Origin: an uncultured Prevotellaceae bacterium
GTDB lineage: Bacteria > Bacteroidota > Bacteroidia > Bacteroidales > Bacteroidaceae
Assembly: GCA_902784615.1 (NCBI GenBank)
Contig: CACZVN010000015.1
Span: 59,937-123,936 of the forward strand
Reading direction: 5' to 3'
Length of the DNA: 64,000 nt
Shown: positions 1 through 7,987 of the stretch, piece by piece
Numbering within the stretch: position 1 is the first letter of the stretch
Layout: the number at the start of each line of letters is the position of its first letter
The notes under the pieces: model-generated
Database searches by the model: none
The model's input: the letters and a program-made list of their open reading frames with translations, nothing else
What the model was told of the DNA's origin: nothing
Made by a program: the position numbers and the translations under genes

Positions 1-311
1 TAGTTGTCGAGCAACAGGCCTTCTTCGACGACCCACTTGCGGAAGAACTGTCCCATCTCTGTCTCTAAGACACCGCCACGTAGCGACAGCTGACTGCCCG
101 GTGACGACCATGCGAACCACTCGTAGGGCGTCACCCGCTGATAGGCAGCGCCCGATGACAGCGGTGATCGGATGTTATGGCGGCTCATCACCACCACCTC
201 CTTCAGTTCATACCTTGCGCGGAAGTCGTCTGAGCGTTTCGTCTGTGCCAATACGTTTGTGCCGCTGAGTGTCAGGATGGCGGCGAGCATCCATAGTTTT
301 GTCTTAATCAT
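1..311 (-). CDS. Histidine acid phosphatase (phytase-like), N-terminal part only
   Basis: The gene runs off the left edge of the window; about 103 residues are visible. A Sec signal peptide (residues 1-23, hydrophobic core then LAQ) is followed at residues 44-50 by RHNIRSP. This fits the RHGxRxP signature of histidine acid phosphatases, whose His attacks phosphate monoesters such as phytate or sugar phosphates. In this family the protein acts in the periplasm or at the cell surface. The Gly of RHG is Asn here, a small departure. The later HD motif lies outside the window, so activity cannot be judged. A -7 box sits 23 bases upstream. Confidence 0.75.
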   Translation of the reverse strand, partial: MIKTKLWMLAAILTLSGTNVLAQTKRSDDFRARYELKEVVVMSRHNIRSPLSSGAAYQRVTPYEWFAWSSPGSQLSLRGGVLETEMGQFFRKWVVEEGLLLDN

Positions 312-333
312 CTTCAAATTCTCATTGACAGTA

Positions 334-341
334 CAAAGATA
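334..341 (-). promoter_or_regulatory. -7 promoter element of the phosphatase gene
   Basis: TATCTTTG on the minus strand matches the Bacteroidota -7 consensus TAnnTTTG. It lies 22 bases before the phosphatase ATG. Confidence 0.6.
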
Positions 342-375
342 AGAAAAATTGTTTGAAAATAACAACGAATTTATG

Positions 376-1014
376 TCAATCAGAAGTATATGGATATTTA
401 TAATCCATGTCATTGAATTCCGCACGGTCTGACTTAACGGTGAGCGTCTTCTTATCAAAATTCAATAGTTTGTCAGGATTGATGCCTAATGAATAGGTCA
501 GCCACCATCCAGACATCTCGCTGCCCTTCATCTTAGGATGGCTACCATCAGTTACGGTGACTGCTCCCGGATGGTCACAGATCTTTTCGCCTTTGTTATT
601 GTAAACTTTGAACGGGATTCTGGAAACACAACCGAACTCGTAGTCCTTGTCATCTTCAGGTGTCACGTCGGACTTCTGTTCGAAATCAACCTTTAGCATG
701 AAGTCAGCAGGCAGCTGAGAAGCAGATAATGTGCGTTTCAGCGTCCACTGCTTCTGTGTCATCTTGATAGTCTTCTCCTGCTTATTCTCATCGAGGTAGG
801 TCACTTCCACGTCAGCCAGTTCCAGCGTGTTGGCTCCTAAGTCCACATAGTAAGTCACTTCGGCTTTGGCGGCGACATTGTCATTCGTCTTTTCCTCTTC
901 TTTAGTCACTTCATCATCGTTGTCATCGCACGATGTCAGCGTAAAGCCGCCTATAAAGATGACGGCCATCATCCACAATCTTGTTACAAAAATCTTTTTC
1001 ATATGTTGTTTCAT
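376..1014 (-). CDS. Hypothetical lipoprotein
   Basis: This is a 212-residue protein of unrecognised family. A basic N-terminus and hydrophobic stretch end in the lipobox TLTSC, so it should be a lipoprotein. The mature part begins with an acidic linker (DDNDDEVTKEEE) typical of surface-exposed Bacteroidota lipoproteins. An internal ATG (MKKIF) at 1002 is an equally good start. The ATG at 1014 overlaps the TGA of the upstream dipeptidase gene by 4 bases, so the two genes are probably translationally coupled. Function unknown. Confidence 0.7.
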   Translation of the reverse strand: MKQHMKKIFVTRLWMMAVIFIGGFTLTSCDDNDDEVTKEEEKTNDNVAAKAEVTYYVDLGANTLELADVEVTYLDENKQEKTIKMTQKQWTLKRTLSASQLPADFMLKVDFEQKSDVTPEDDKDYEFGCVSRIPFKVYNNKGEKICDHPGAVTVTDGSHPKMKGSEMSGWWLTYSLGINPDKLLNFDKKTLTVKSDRAEFNDMDYKYPYTSD

Positions 1015-1796
1015 TTAATCTGTTTGACGGGGAAGGTGAAATAGGTATCTGGGAAAGGCTCGTCCTTCAGGGTGAAATGCCACCACTCGGTGTCGAAAGG
1101 CTTAAAGCCGTGGGCAAGCATGGCCTTGCGGAGAATCATGCGGTTCTTGAACTGCTCAGCGGTGATGCTACGACCCTTTGGGCTCTTGCTATTATCGCCC
1201 GTGTACTGGTCTGTCTCGGGATTACCACAGAAGTCGGGGTGACTCTCAGGGCCGAACCAGTCGAAGGTGCCGCCCATGTCGAGTTCCTTTTCTGTGTTCA
1301 TATCGAACAACGTCAGGTCAACGGTGCTTCCGCGTGTATGACCGCTCTTCAGACAGATATAGTCCTGAGGAAAGAGCACACTCTTCTCAAGGTCAGGATA
1401 GAAGTAGGCCTTCATCAGTGTGTCGTTCACGTCCTCGGCCCAGCGCACGAAGTGGTCCACACCCTTTTGCGGACGATAGGCATCGTAGATTTTCAATCGA
1501 TAGCCCTGGGCTTTCACATCATCGCTCACGGCCCTCAGACTGTCAGCAGCCTGTTTGGTGAGCAGTGCTGTCGGCTCCTCGTAGCCGTCGATGCGCGTTC
1601 CCACAAAGTTATACGTACCGAAGTAACGGATCTCCAAGATGGCATCGGGGACCACATCCGTAATGGTCACGAACTGACTAGCATCGTCCGTCGCGCTGAC
1701 TGCCGTACTCTTCTTCGTGTCCGAAAAGCAGGACACCATCGTCATGCCGCAGATTGCCAGGATGGCGACTACGAGCCATTGAATTTGTTTCTTCAT
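1011..1796 (-). CDS. D-alanyl-D-alanine dipeptidase, VanX/DdpX type (M15D)
   Basis: Probable zinc dipeptidase that cleaves D-Ala-D-Ala, a peptidoglycan turnover or salvage step. The visible zinc motifs are SGHTRGSTVDLTLFD (the SxHxxGxxxD ligand motif) and EWWHFTL (catalytic Glu and third ligand His). An N-terminal hydrophobic segment ends in MTMVSC, so the enzyme is a lipoprotein and probably periplasmic. The start is placed at MKKQIQW (1796); an in-frame ATG at 1814 is possible but would be almost leaderless. It is transcribed with the lipoprotein at 376-1014. A linked VanA/VanH is absent, so a housekeeping role is more likely than glycopeptide resistance. Confidence 0.85.
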   Translation of the reverse strand: MKKQIQWLVVAILAICGMTMVSCFSDTKKSTAVSATDDASQFVTITDVVPDAILEIRYFGTYNFVGTRIDGYEEPTALLTKQAADSLRAVSDDVKAQGYRLKIYDAYRPQKGVDHFVRWAEDVNDTLMKAYFYPDLEKSVLFPQDYICLKSGHTRGSTVDLTLFDMNTEKELDMGGTFDWFGPESHPDFCGNPETDQYTGDNSKSPKGRSITAEQFKNRMILRKAMLAHGFKPFDTEWWHFTLKDEPFPDTYFTFPVKQIK

Positions 1797-1822
1797 ATTT
1801 GTCAATAGATTCATTTTCGGGA

Positions 1823-1830
1823 CAAAGATA
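1823..1830 (-). promoter_or_regulatory. -7 promoter element of the dipeptidase operon
   Basis: TATCTTTG on the minus strand. It lies 8 bases before the ATG at 1814 and 26 bases before the preferred ATG at 1796. Confidence 0.6.
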
Positions 1831-1880
1831 TAAAATATCTTTCAAATAGCCAAATATTCTCCTGAAAAAAAGTTGTGCCC

Positions 1881-3143
1881 TTATCTGACCGTTTCGTTGA
1901 GATTGCGTTTCAGGAAGAAGGCCTTCGTGGCGAGGAAGAAACAGGCGACGCCTGAGGCATTGACGAGCACCACCGTCCAGAAGGCGGCAGCGTAACCCAT
2001 GATTTCGGAGACAACGCCGCCCACGAGGATACCAAGGCCCATGCCGATGTCCCACGAAATAAGGATAGTGGAGTTGGCCGTGCCCCGTCGGTTGTTACTG
2101 GCCACGTTGATGGTCATGTTCTGGAAGGCAGGCCACATGTGGCCGTTGCCAAGACCAATGAGCAAAGCGGAACCGTAGTAGCCGATGGCAATGGATAATG
2201 AATAATTGATAAGGGATAATTCATAGAGCGTCGGCATTAATATAAATAAGGTGTAGCCGATGAGCGAGATGACCATGCCCTCAGCGGCGTTGTGCGTCAC
2301 CCGTCCGTTGCGCAGGGCCTTGCCGCCTTGCAGGCGCGAGAGGATCAGACCGACGGAACAGAGCATGAAATAAGTGCCCGTACCCCCCATGATGCCCATC
2401 ACCTCCTTGCCATAGATGGCGAGGTAGTTGCTGAGTACTCCGAAACTGAAGCCGAAGGCCACCATATTCACGCCTATCAGCCAACCGCGCACGAGAAAGA
2501 AACGGTCCCAGGAGAGTTTGTGAATCACGGGGACAGGCACCACTGTGCCCCGCGAGCGGAGCACAGATGGGAGCCAGTCCCCATGATTCAGTTGCACCGT
2601 GGCATCTACGAGCCAGCCTAAACAGGCCACGATGAGCGCCAGCCAGAAGAGGAACTCGAAACTGTCTGTCAACTGATAGATGAAGATGCCGATGGTGGGC
2701 GCGATGGCCATGGCGAGGTTGTTGCTCAGGCCATAGTAGCCGATGCCCTCCGTACGACGGCTGGAGGGCAGCACGTCGATGGCTGCCGTGGAGTTGGCCA
2801 CGGTGAGCGCACCGAAGGGTCCGCCATGGAGCGTCCTGACAATCGTAAACAATAATAAGGTGGAGGCAGCGAGATAACCCGCGAAGAAGATGGCGAAGGC
2901 CCCGAAGGCGATCATCAGCACCGTCTTGCGCGGAAAGGAATCCACGACATAGCCACTGAACGGACGGAACAGCAGGGCGGTGATCGTATAGCCTGAAAGC
3001 ACCAGACCGATCACGTCCTTCGTCGCACCGAAATGCTCGCTCAGATAGAGCGGCAACAGGGGTGTGAGCACATAGAAAGCGAAGAACAGCGTGAAGTTCG
3101 CCGTCATCACCTTACAGTAGTTCCGGTTCCAGAGTCTGTCCAT
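1881..3143 (-). CDS. MFS transporter carrying two in-frame repeat insertions
   Basis: A 420-residue major facilitator protein with about 12 hydrophobic segments. The loop after TM2 holds a conserved-looking patch (SGYVVDSFPRKTVL), comparable to the family's DRxGRR motif. The substrate is unknown; relatives are sugar or drug exporters. Its ATG overlaps the TAA of the GH3 gene upstream by one base (TAATG), so the two are co-translated, and export or uptake of a glycoside product is a reasonable guess. The central TM6-TM7 loop contains the translated REP-like hairpin at 2521-2590. A later loop contains LINYSLSI, which is the translation of an AT-rich intergenic repeat (2191-2224). Confidence 0.85.
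   Translation of the reverse strand: MDRLWNRNYCKVMTANFTLFFAFYVLTPLLPLYLSEHFGATKDVIGLVLSGYTITALLFRPFSGYVVDSFPRKTVLMIAFGAFAIFFAGYLAASTLLLFTIVRTLHGGPFGALTVANSTAAIDVLPSSRRTEGIGYYGLSNNLAMAIAPTIGIFIYQLTDSFEFLFWLALIVACLGWLVDATVQLNHGDWLPSVLRSRGTVVPVPVIHKLSWDRFFLVRGWLIGVNMVAFGFSFGVLSNYLAIYGKEVMGIMGGTGTYFMLCSVGLILSRLQGGKALRNGRVTHNAAEGMVISLIGYTLFILMPTLYELSLINYSLSIAIGYYGSALLIGLGNGHMWPAFQNMTINVASNNRRGTANSTILISWDIGMGLGILVGGVVSEIMGYAAAFWTVVLVNASGVACFFLATKAFFLKRNLNETVR
2191..2224. repeat. AT-rich micro-repeat embedded in the MFS gene
   Basis: ATGGATAATGAATAATTGAT and the bases after it repeat the ATGGATAAT/TGATAAT units seen between genes at 14518-14551. Here they are in frame and encode ELSLINYSLSIA. Confidence 0.6.
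2521..2590. repeat. REP-like palindromic element, copy A, inside the MFS gene
   Basis: The 70-bp segment has outer arms 2521-2533 and 2578-2590 (12 of 13 bases pair). Its 54-bp core runs from GGGGACAGGCACC to GGAGCCAGTCCCC and is homologous to copy B at 16268-16335. It stays open in the MFS reading frame and encodes the central loop. Confidence 0.8.
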
Positions 3144-5485
3144 TATTGGCAGACAGAGAAATAGTTGTCGCGGATGGGGATGCTGACGGGTTCGCCACTA
3201 AGGGTGATCGTCTCCTGCAGACGGATATCGGTAGAAGAGGCTCCCACCTTCACGACATACTTTCCTGGCTGGATATTCCACTGACGGTTACCATCGTGGG
3301 TGTAATAGCCGAACTGTTCGTCGTAAAGACGAACGCTGATGGTCTTACTCTCACCTGGTCTCAGGGACACACGGGTAAAGCCCTGCAACTGGATGGGACG
3401 GATCTGCTGACTGCTATCGGTTGGAGAGATATAGATCTGGGCAATCTCATCGGCTGCCATCTTACCCGTGTTCTTCAACTCGAAAGTGAGGTTGACGCAC
3501 TGTTCGGCCACCTCGGTCTTCAGATTGCTGTATTCGAACGTCGTGTAGGTCAGGCCGTAACCAAAGGGCCACTGGACACGCGGGTCTTTCTCCATCGAAC
3601 GATTATAACAGATGGGCTCGTTGATCTCCGTATTGGGATAGCTGACGGAGAGTTTGCCTGACGGCGACACCTTACCATAGAGGATATCGGCCACGGCACG
3701 ACCACCTTCCTCACCAGGATACCAGGCCTGGATGACGGCTGCACACTTCTCTGCAAGACCGGATACCACCTGGGCACGGCCACCGAAGATCACCAGCACC
3801 ACGGGCTTGCCTGTCTTGATGAGTTCCTCGACATACTGCTCCTGCTTTCCAGGCAGACGGAGGCCCTCGCGGTCGCGGTTCTCTCCGCAGAGCATCACGT
3901 TCTCACCAACGGCGGCGATGATCACGTCGGCCTGCTTGGCCATGCTGAGGGCTTCGGCCTTGTCGGCTTTCTCACCCGAATCCACCTTACGGTGCAGGAG
4001 ATAGTATTCCCAGGCCCGCGCATCACCGAGTTCGCTGTACTTCGTCTCGATATCTTCCGTCCAGTCGCAGCCACGGGAGTACATCAGTTGGACACCCTCT
4101 GGCTTGCTTTTCGTCATACCCTCCAGAAGGCTGACGATATGGGGATTGTCGGGCACATCCTGCTTCATCTTCCAGAAATACGACATGGCGGGATAGGTAT
4201 AGTCGCCACACATGGCCCAGAAGGAGTTAGCATTAGGACCCGTGAGCAGCACGTTCTTTACCTCTTTCAGCGGCAGGATACCGTTGTTCTCCAACAGCAC
4301 CACCGACTGGGTGGCGATGCTATAGGCCGTCTGGCGTTCCTCAGGGCTATCGAGGGTGATCTTCTCCTTCGTATAGAGATAGGCATCCTTGTCGAAGAGG
4401 CCGGCACGGAACTTATGGCGCAGCACATCCTTCACGGCACGTTCGAAGGCCTCGGGCTTCACCAGTCCCTGGTCGATGGCTTTCTGCAGATGCTGGTAGT
4501 TGGCACCTGAGGGGAAATCAACATCATTGCCGCCATTGATGGCAGCAGCAGCTTTCTTGACGACATCATCGAGGTCAGGCAACTGGTCAATGGCCGTATA
4601 GTCGCTCACCACCATACCGTCGAAACCAAGATAGTCGCGCAGGATATCCAACAGGATCTCGCTGTTGGCCACACACTTCGTACCGTGCACATCATGATAG
4701 CCGGGCATCACGCACTTGCTGCCAGCCACACGGATCATCGTCTCATGGGGCAGGAGGATCTCCTCCATCAGTTCCTTCTCGTCAGCATCACCACCACCGC
4801 CATAGCCGAGGTAGTGCTTCGAACAGGCACCCACACCTTTCTTCAGGTCGTCCTGCTGCAGTCCTTTCACGAAGGCTGTACCCATCACAGCCGACAGGTA
4901 GCCGTCCTCACCATACGATTCTTCAAGACGGTTGAAGCTGGGTACACGACACACATCAACCATCGGCGAGAGGGCCAGGATGCCGCCCATCTTACGCAGG
5001 GCCGTACTCGTCTGGCGCGTCTTCAACTCAGCCAGTTCGGAATTGAAGGAACAGGCCTGTCCGATTTGCTGCGGATAGATCGTGGAGCCCAAGGTGTTGA
5101 CGCCCGAGAGCACCTCTTCGTGCAGGAGTGCCGGGATGCCGTTGGGCGTATGATGCATCAGCCAGTCCTGAATGGCTACCGCACGATCACGCAACTCATT
5201 CGGATCACGGGGCTGCTGCATGCAGAACTGTGAGAAATGTCCGATACCGTAGGGGATCAGTTCACGGCACTTAGCCGTATCCAGTTTTCCTTCCTCATCG
5301 AAGAGTTCATCCATATACATGCTTTTCAACTGGGCGATGCGCTCTTCCTGAGGCATCTTCGCATAGAGTTCATCCACCTGCTGTTCCATATCCGTACTTG
5401 TGTTACAACCTGCCATTAGCATGGTCAGGCTCATCATAACCACACCACTCAGGACAGTCATTCCTTTTTGAACTAATTTTATCAT
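3143..5485 (-). CDS. Glycoside hydrolase family 3 beta-glucosidase, lipoprotein
   Basis: A 780-residue GH3 enzyme that removes terminal beta-glucosyl or beta-xylosyl units from oligosaccharides. The start MIKLVQKG at 5485 gives a clean lipoprotein signal ending in MLMAGC. Domain order is the GH3 N-terminal barrel, with the nucleophile Asp in VVSDYTAID at about residue 295. The GH3 C-terminal alpha/beta sandwich follows (VVLLENNGILPL, GENRDREGL), and then a fibronectin type III-like domain ending near the C-terminus (RVSLRPGESKTISV). It heads the operon with the MFS transporter. No SusC/SusD pair is seen nearby, so it is not in an obvious polysaccharide utilisation locus. Confidence 0.93.
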   Translation of the reverse strand: MIKLVQKGMTVLSGVVMMSLTMLMAGCNTSTDMEQQVDELYAKMPQEERIAQLKSMYMDELFDEEGKLDTAKCRELIPYGIGHFSQFCMQQPRDPNELRDRAVAIQDWLMHHTPNGIPALLHEEVLSGVNTLGSTIYPQQIGQACSFNSELAELKTRQTSTALRKMGGILALSPMVDVCRVPSFNRLEESYGEDGYLSAVMGTAFVKGLQQDDLKKGVGACSKHYLGYGGGGDADEKELMEEILLPHETMIRVAGSKCVMPGYHDVHGTKCVANSEILLDILRDYLGFDGMVVSDYTAIDQLPDLDDVVKKAAAAINGGNDVDFPSGANYQHLQKAIDQGLVKPEAFERAVKDVLRHKFRAGLFDKDAYLYTKEKITLDSPEERQTAYSIATQSVVLLENNGILPLKEVKNVLLTGPNANSFWAMCGDYTYPAMSYFWKMKQDVPDNPHIVSLLEGMTKSKPEGVQLMYSRGCDWTEDIETKYSELGDARAWEYYLLHRKVDSGEKADKAEALSMAKQADVIIAAVGENVMLCGENRDREGLRLPGKQEQYVEELIKTGKPVVLVIFGGRAQVVSGLAEKCAAVIQAWYPGEEGGRAVADILYGKVSPSGKLSVSYPNTEINEPICYNRSMEKDPRVQWPFGYGLTYTTFEYSNLKTEVAEQCVNLTFELKNTGKMAADEIAQIYISPTDSSQQIRPIQLQGFTRVSLRPGESKTISVRLYDEQFGYYTHDGNRQWNIQPGKYVVKVGASSTDIRLQETITLSGEPVSIPIRDNYFSVCQ

Positions 5486-5503
5486 ATTGTCTAAGTTTTG
5501 CCG

Positions 5504-5511
5504 CAAAGTTA
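5504..5511 (-). promoter_or_regulatory. -7 promoter element of the GH3 operon
   Basis: TAACTTTG on the minus strand, 18 bases before the chosen ATG at 5485. This position rules out the longer start at 5506. Confidence 0.65.
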
Positions 5512-5577
5512 CGAATTTCAGTTGATTCCCAAAAGCGGATCATGTTAATGTTCTATAATTAATATAGTAAGGGATTT

Positions 5578-5585
5578 TACATTTG
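5578..5585 (+). promoter_or_regulatory. -7 promoter element of the carboxylesterase gene
   Basis: TACATTTG, 39 bases before the ATG at 5625. It overlaps the in-frame TTG at 5583, which is therefore not the start. Confidence 0.5.
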
Positions 5586-5624
5586 GCAATCGGGAACGTC
5601 AAAAAAGTGATAATTATCAACTGT

Positions 5625-7949
5625 ATGAAACGAACTATTTTATTATCTACGATGGCTTTGCTGTTCGTCATGAGCGGCATGGCACAAAATGACGCCCAGA
5701 TGGTGGTGAGCACCGAGTCTGGACTGGTGAAAGGTTTTGATCATGAGGGATCAATGGGCTTCCTCGGCATCCCCTACGCGAAGGTGGAGCGATTCATGCC
5801 CCCACAGCCCGTGGCCAAGTGGGACACCATCCGCGTGTGCGACCACTGGGGACCTCAGGCTATGCAGAATACCTGGGGCAAGCAACTGAGTGAGGCAGAG
5901 ATGTCAGAGCAGTGCTGCGTGCTGAACGTATGGACCACCGACACAAAGGCTAAGAAACCCGTGATGGTATGGCTCCATGGTGGCGGTTTCGACTCAGGCA
6001 CCTCAGCCTGGGATCCTGGTATGAAACTGGCCCAGCGCGATGTGGTCGTAGTCAGTGTGAACCATCGTCTGAACATCCTCGGATTCCTCGACCTTTCGGC
6101 TTGTAGTGAAAAATACAAATACTCTGGCAACGTGGGTATGCTCGACGTGGTACAGGCGCTGCAGTGGGTACAGAAGAACATCAGCCAGTTTGGTGGCGAT
6201 CCTTCGAACGTCACCATCTTCGGTGAGTCGGGCGGTGGTGGTAAGGTGGGTACCCTACTCTGTATGCCCCCCGCCAAAGGACTGTTCCACAAGGCCATCA
6301 TCATGAGCGGAACCATCCTCAACGTCAACACCAAGCAGATGACGGAGGAACTGGGTCAGGCCGTGCTGAAGGAACTGAACATCGACAAGAAGGATATCGA
6401 CAAGATCAAGGACGTGCCCTACGAGGAGCTCTATGCTGCCGGACAGCGCGCGATGGCGGCCAGCATCGGCACCCGTAAGCCTGGTACCCCGATGATGTGG
6501 GGCTTCGGTCCCACGCCAGATGGTGAGGTGCTGCTTCAGCAACCCTTCCAGAACGGCTTTGCGAAGATTTCCGATAATATCCCCATCATGATCGGTACCA
6601 CGTTCAATGAACTCCAGCCTCTGCGCTACGACAAGGAGATGACGATGGACGAGGCCCGTCGCGAACTGATGAAGACCTTCGGCTGGGATACGCAGGCTTA
6701 TATCAAGGCCTTTGCAGAGGCTTATCCCGACTATACGCCACAGGATCTGTTGAGCATCGACTGGCTCTTCCGTCCGAAGACCATCATCACCGCTGATGAG
6801 ATCGCTGAGACGCGTCAGGCGCCTACCTATATGTATATGTTTACCCAGCGTTCGAAGGCTAATAACGCCAGTGTGCACGGAGCAGAGTTGAAATACTGCT
6901 TTAACAATATCAATGAGAACAGCGAAGAACACCCCTCTGCCAAGTTGGCTGATGAGATGAGTAGCATCTGGACGAAGTTTGCTACAACAGGTAATCCTAA
7001 TACAGATTGTTTGCAAGACACTTGGCATCCCTACACGAAGGAGAATGGCGAACTTCTGGAGTTGGGCGAGAAGTTGCAGTTCCACCATAATCACGACCGC
7101 AAGTTGGCCGAGATTATCGACAAGCACTGTTTCCTGCAGCTCGACGAGTTCCGTGACCGTCAGAGCAGCCGTCAGTTGAAGGTGGGTGATGTCACCATGA
7201 CCATCTATCCCACGAAGGGCGGCAAGATCATGTCGCTGAAGTACAAGGATCAGGAGGCCATCTCGCAACTCACCATACCAGAGGCCTTTGGAAGCACGTT
7301 CTGGACCAGTCCTCAGAAGGAGTGGAACTGGCCGCCAGTGCCTGAGTTCGACAAACAGCCTTACACCGTGGAGGAGAAAGACGGTCACCTCGTCATGACC
7401 AGTCCTGTCAACGAGCGGTTAGGCTTCCGTGTGCGCAAGGACTTCTCTACGGATGCTAAGGATGGGGCCATCGTCGTCACCTATTCCATTATTAATGAGA
7501 GTAACCAAGAGCGCCAGGTGGCTCCCTGGGAGATCACCCGCGTATTTAACGATAGAGGCCTCATCTTCTTCGATGCACCCCTCGACGGTATCGCGCCCGC
7601 TGGTCTGATGGACTTCAAGGCCGAGTACGGTGCCGTATGGTACAAGACCGATGAGACCAACGAGAACCGCAAGATCAACGCCGATGGCAAAGGATGGTTG
7701 GCCTATGCGAACAAGGGACTGCTGTTGGTGAAGAAGTTCGACGACCTGAAGTATAATCAGCCTGCTCCCGACGAGGCTGAGGTACAGATATACGTGAACC
7801 GTGGCAAGGCCCACATCGAACTGGAGAGCCAGGGTGCCTACACCACCCTGAAACCTCAGGAGAAACTGGACTGGACCGTGCACTGGTATCTGAAACCATA
7901 CGAGGGCGAGACGATTCCCTCCAAGCAACTGTTGAAGATGGTGAAATAA
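5625..7949 (+). CDS. Type B carboxylesterase fused to a beta-sandwich C-terminal domain
   Basis: A secreted 774-residue protein with signal peptide MKRTILLSTMALLFVMSGMA. Residues about 25-510 are a type B carboxylesterase of the alpha/beta hydrolase fold: oxyanion-hole HGGG (WLHGGGFDSG), nucleophile elbow GESGGGG at about residue 202, then the acid and His regions (SVHGAEL). From about residue 514 (VTMTIYPTKGGKIMSL) to the end there is a separate beta-rich domain that resembles galactose-mutarotase/DUF4380-like sandwiches (PWEITRVF). The family normally ends near 550 residues, so the last 260 are an addition. It is divergent from the GH3 operon, which suggests removal of ester groups from plant glycans before glucosidase action (inference). 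Confidence 0.85.
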   Translation: MKRTILLSTMALLFVMSGMAQNDAQMVVSTESGLVKGFDHEGSMGFLGIPYAKVERFMPPQPVAKWDTIRVCDHWGPQAMQNTWGKQLSEAEMSEQCCVLNVWTTDTKAKKPVMVWLHGGGFDSGTSAWDPGMKLAQRDVVVVSVNHRLNILGFLDLSACSEKYKYSGNVGMLDVVQALQWVQKNISQFGGDPSNVTIFGESGGGGKVGTLLCMPPAKGLFHKAIIMSGTILNVNTKQMTEELGQAVLKELNIDKKDIDKIKDVPYEELYAAGQRAMAASIGTRKPGTPMMWGFGPTPDGEVLLQQPFQNGFAKISDNIPIMIGTTFNELQPLRYDKEMTMDEARRELMKTFGWDTQAYIKAFAEAYPDYTPQDLLSIDWLFRPKTIITADEIAETRQAPTYMYMFTQRSKANNASVHGAELKYCFNNINENSEEHPSAKLADEMSSIWTKFATTGNPNTDCLQDTWHPYTKENGELLELGEKLQFHHNHDRKLAEIIDKHCFLQLDEFRDRQSSRQLKVGDVTMTIYPTKGGKIMSLKYKDQEAISQLTIPEAFGSTFWTSPQKEWNWPPVPEFDKQPYTVEEKDGHLVMTSPVNERLGFRVRKDFSTDAKDGAIVVTYSIINESNQERQVAPWEITRVFNDRGLIFFDAPLDGIAPAGLMDFKAEYGAVWYKTDETNENRKINADGKGWLAYANKGLLLVKKFDDLKYNQPAPDEAEVQIYVNRGKAHIELESQGAYTTLKPQEKLDWTVHWYLKPYEGETIPSKQLLKMVK

Positions 7950-7956
7950 AAAAGAA

Positions 7957-7980
7957 ATCCCCAGCCGCTTGGCTGGGGAT
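7957..7980. terminator. Bidirectional terminator, carboxylesterase / lactate permease
   Basis: Ten-base-pair stem ATCCCCAGCC / GGCTGGGGAT with loop GCTT. It is followed by CTTTT on plus and preceded by AAAAAAGAA, which reads as a T tract on minus, and lies between convergent genes. Confidence 0.9.
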
Positions 7981-7987
7981 CTTTTAT

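Noticed and set aside
1011-1796. Vancomycin resistance gene
   Set aside because: No VanA/B ligase, VanH or VanRS nearby, and the organism is Gram-negative; a peptidoglycan turnover role is simpler.
5583-5624. TTG start extending the carboxylesterase by 14 residues
   Set aside because: It overlaps the -7 box and would mask the signal peptide that begins at 5625.
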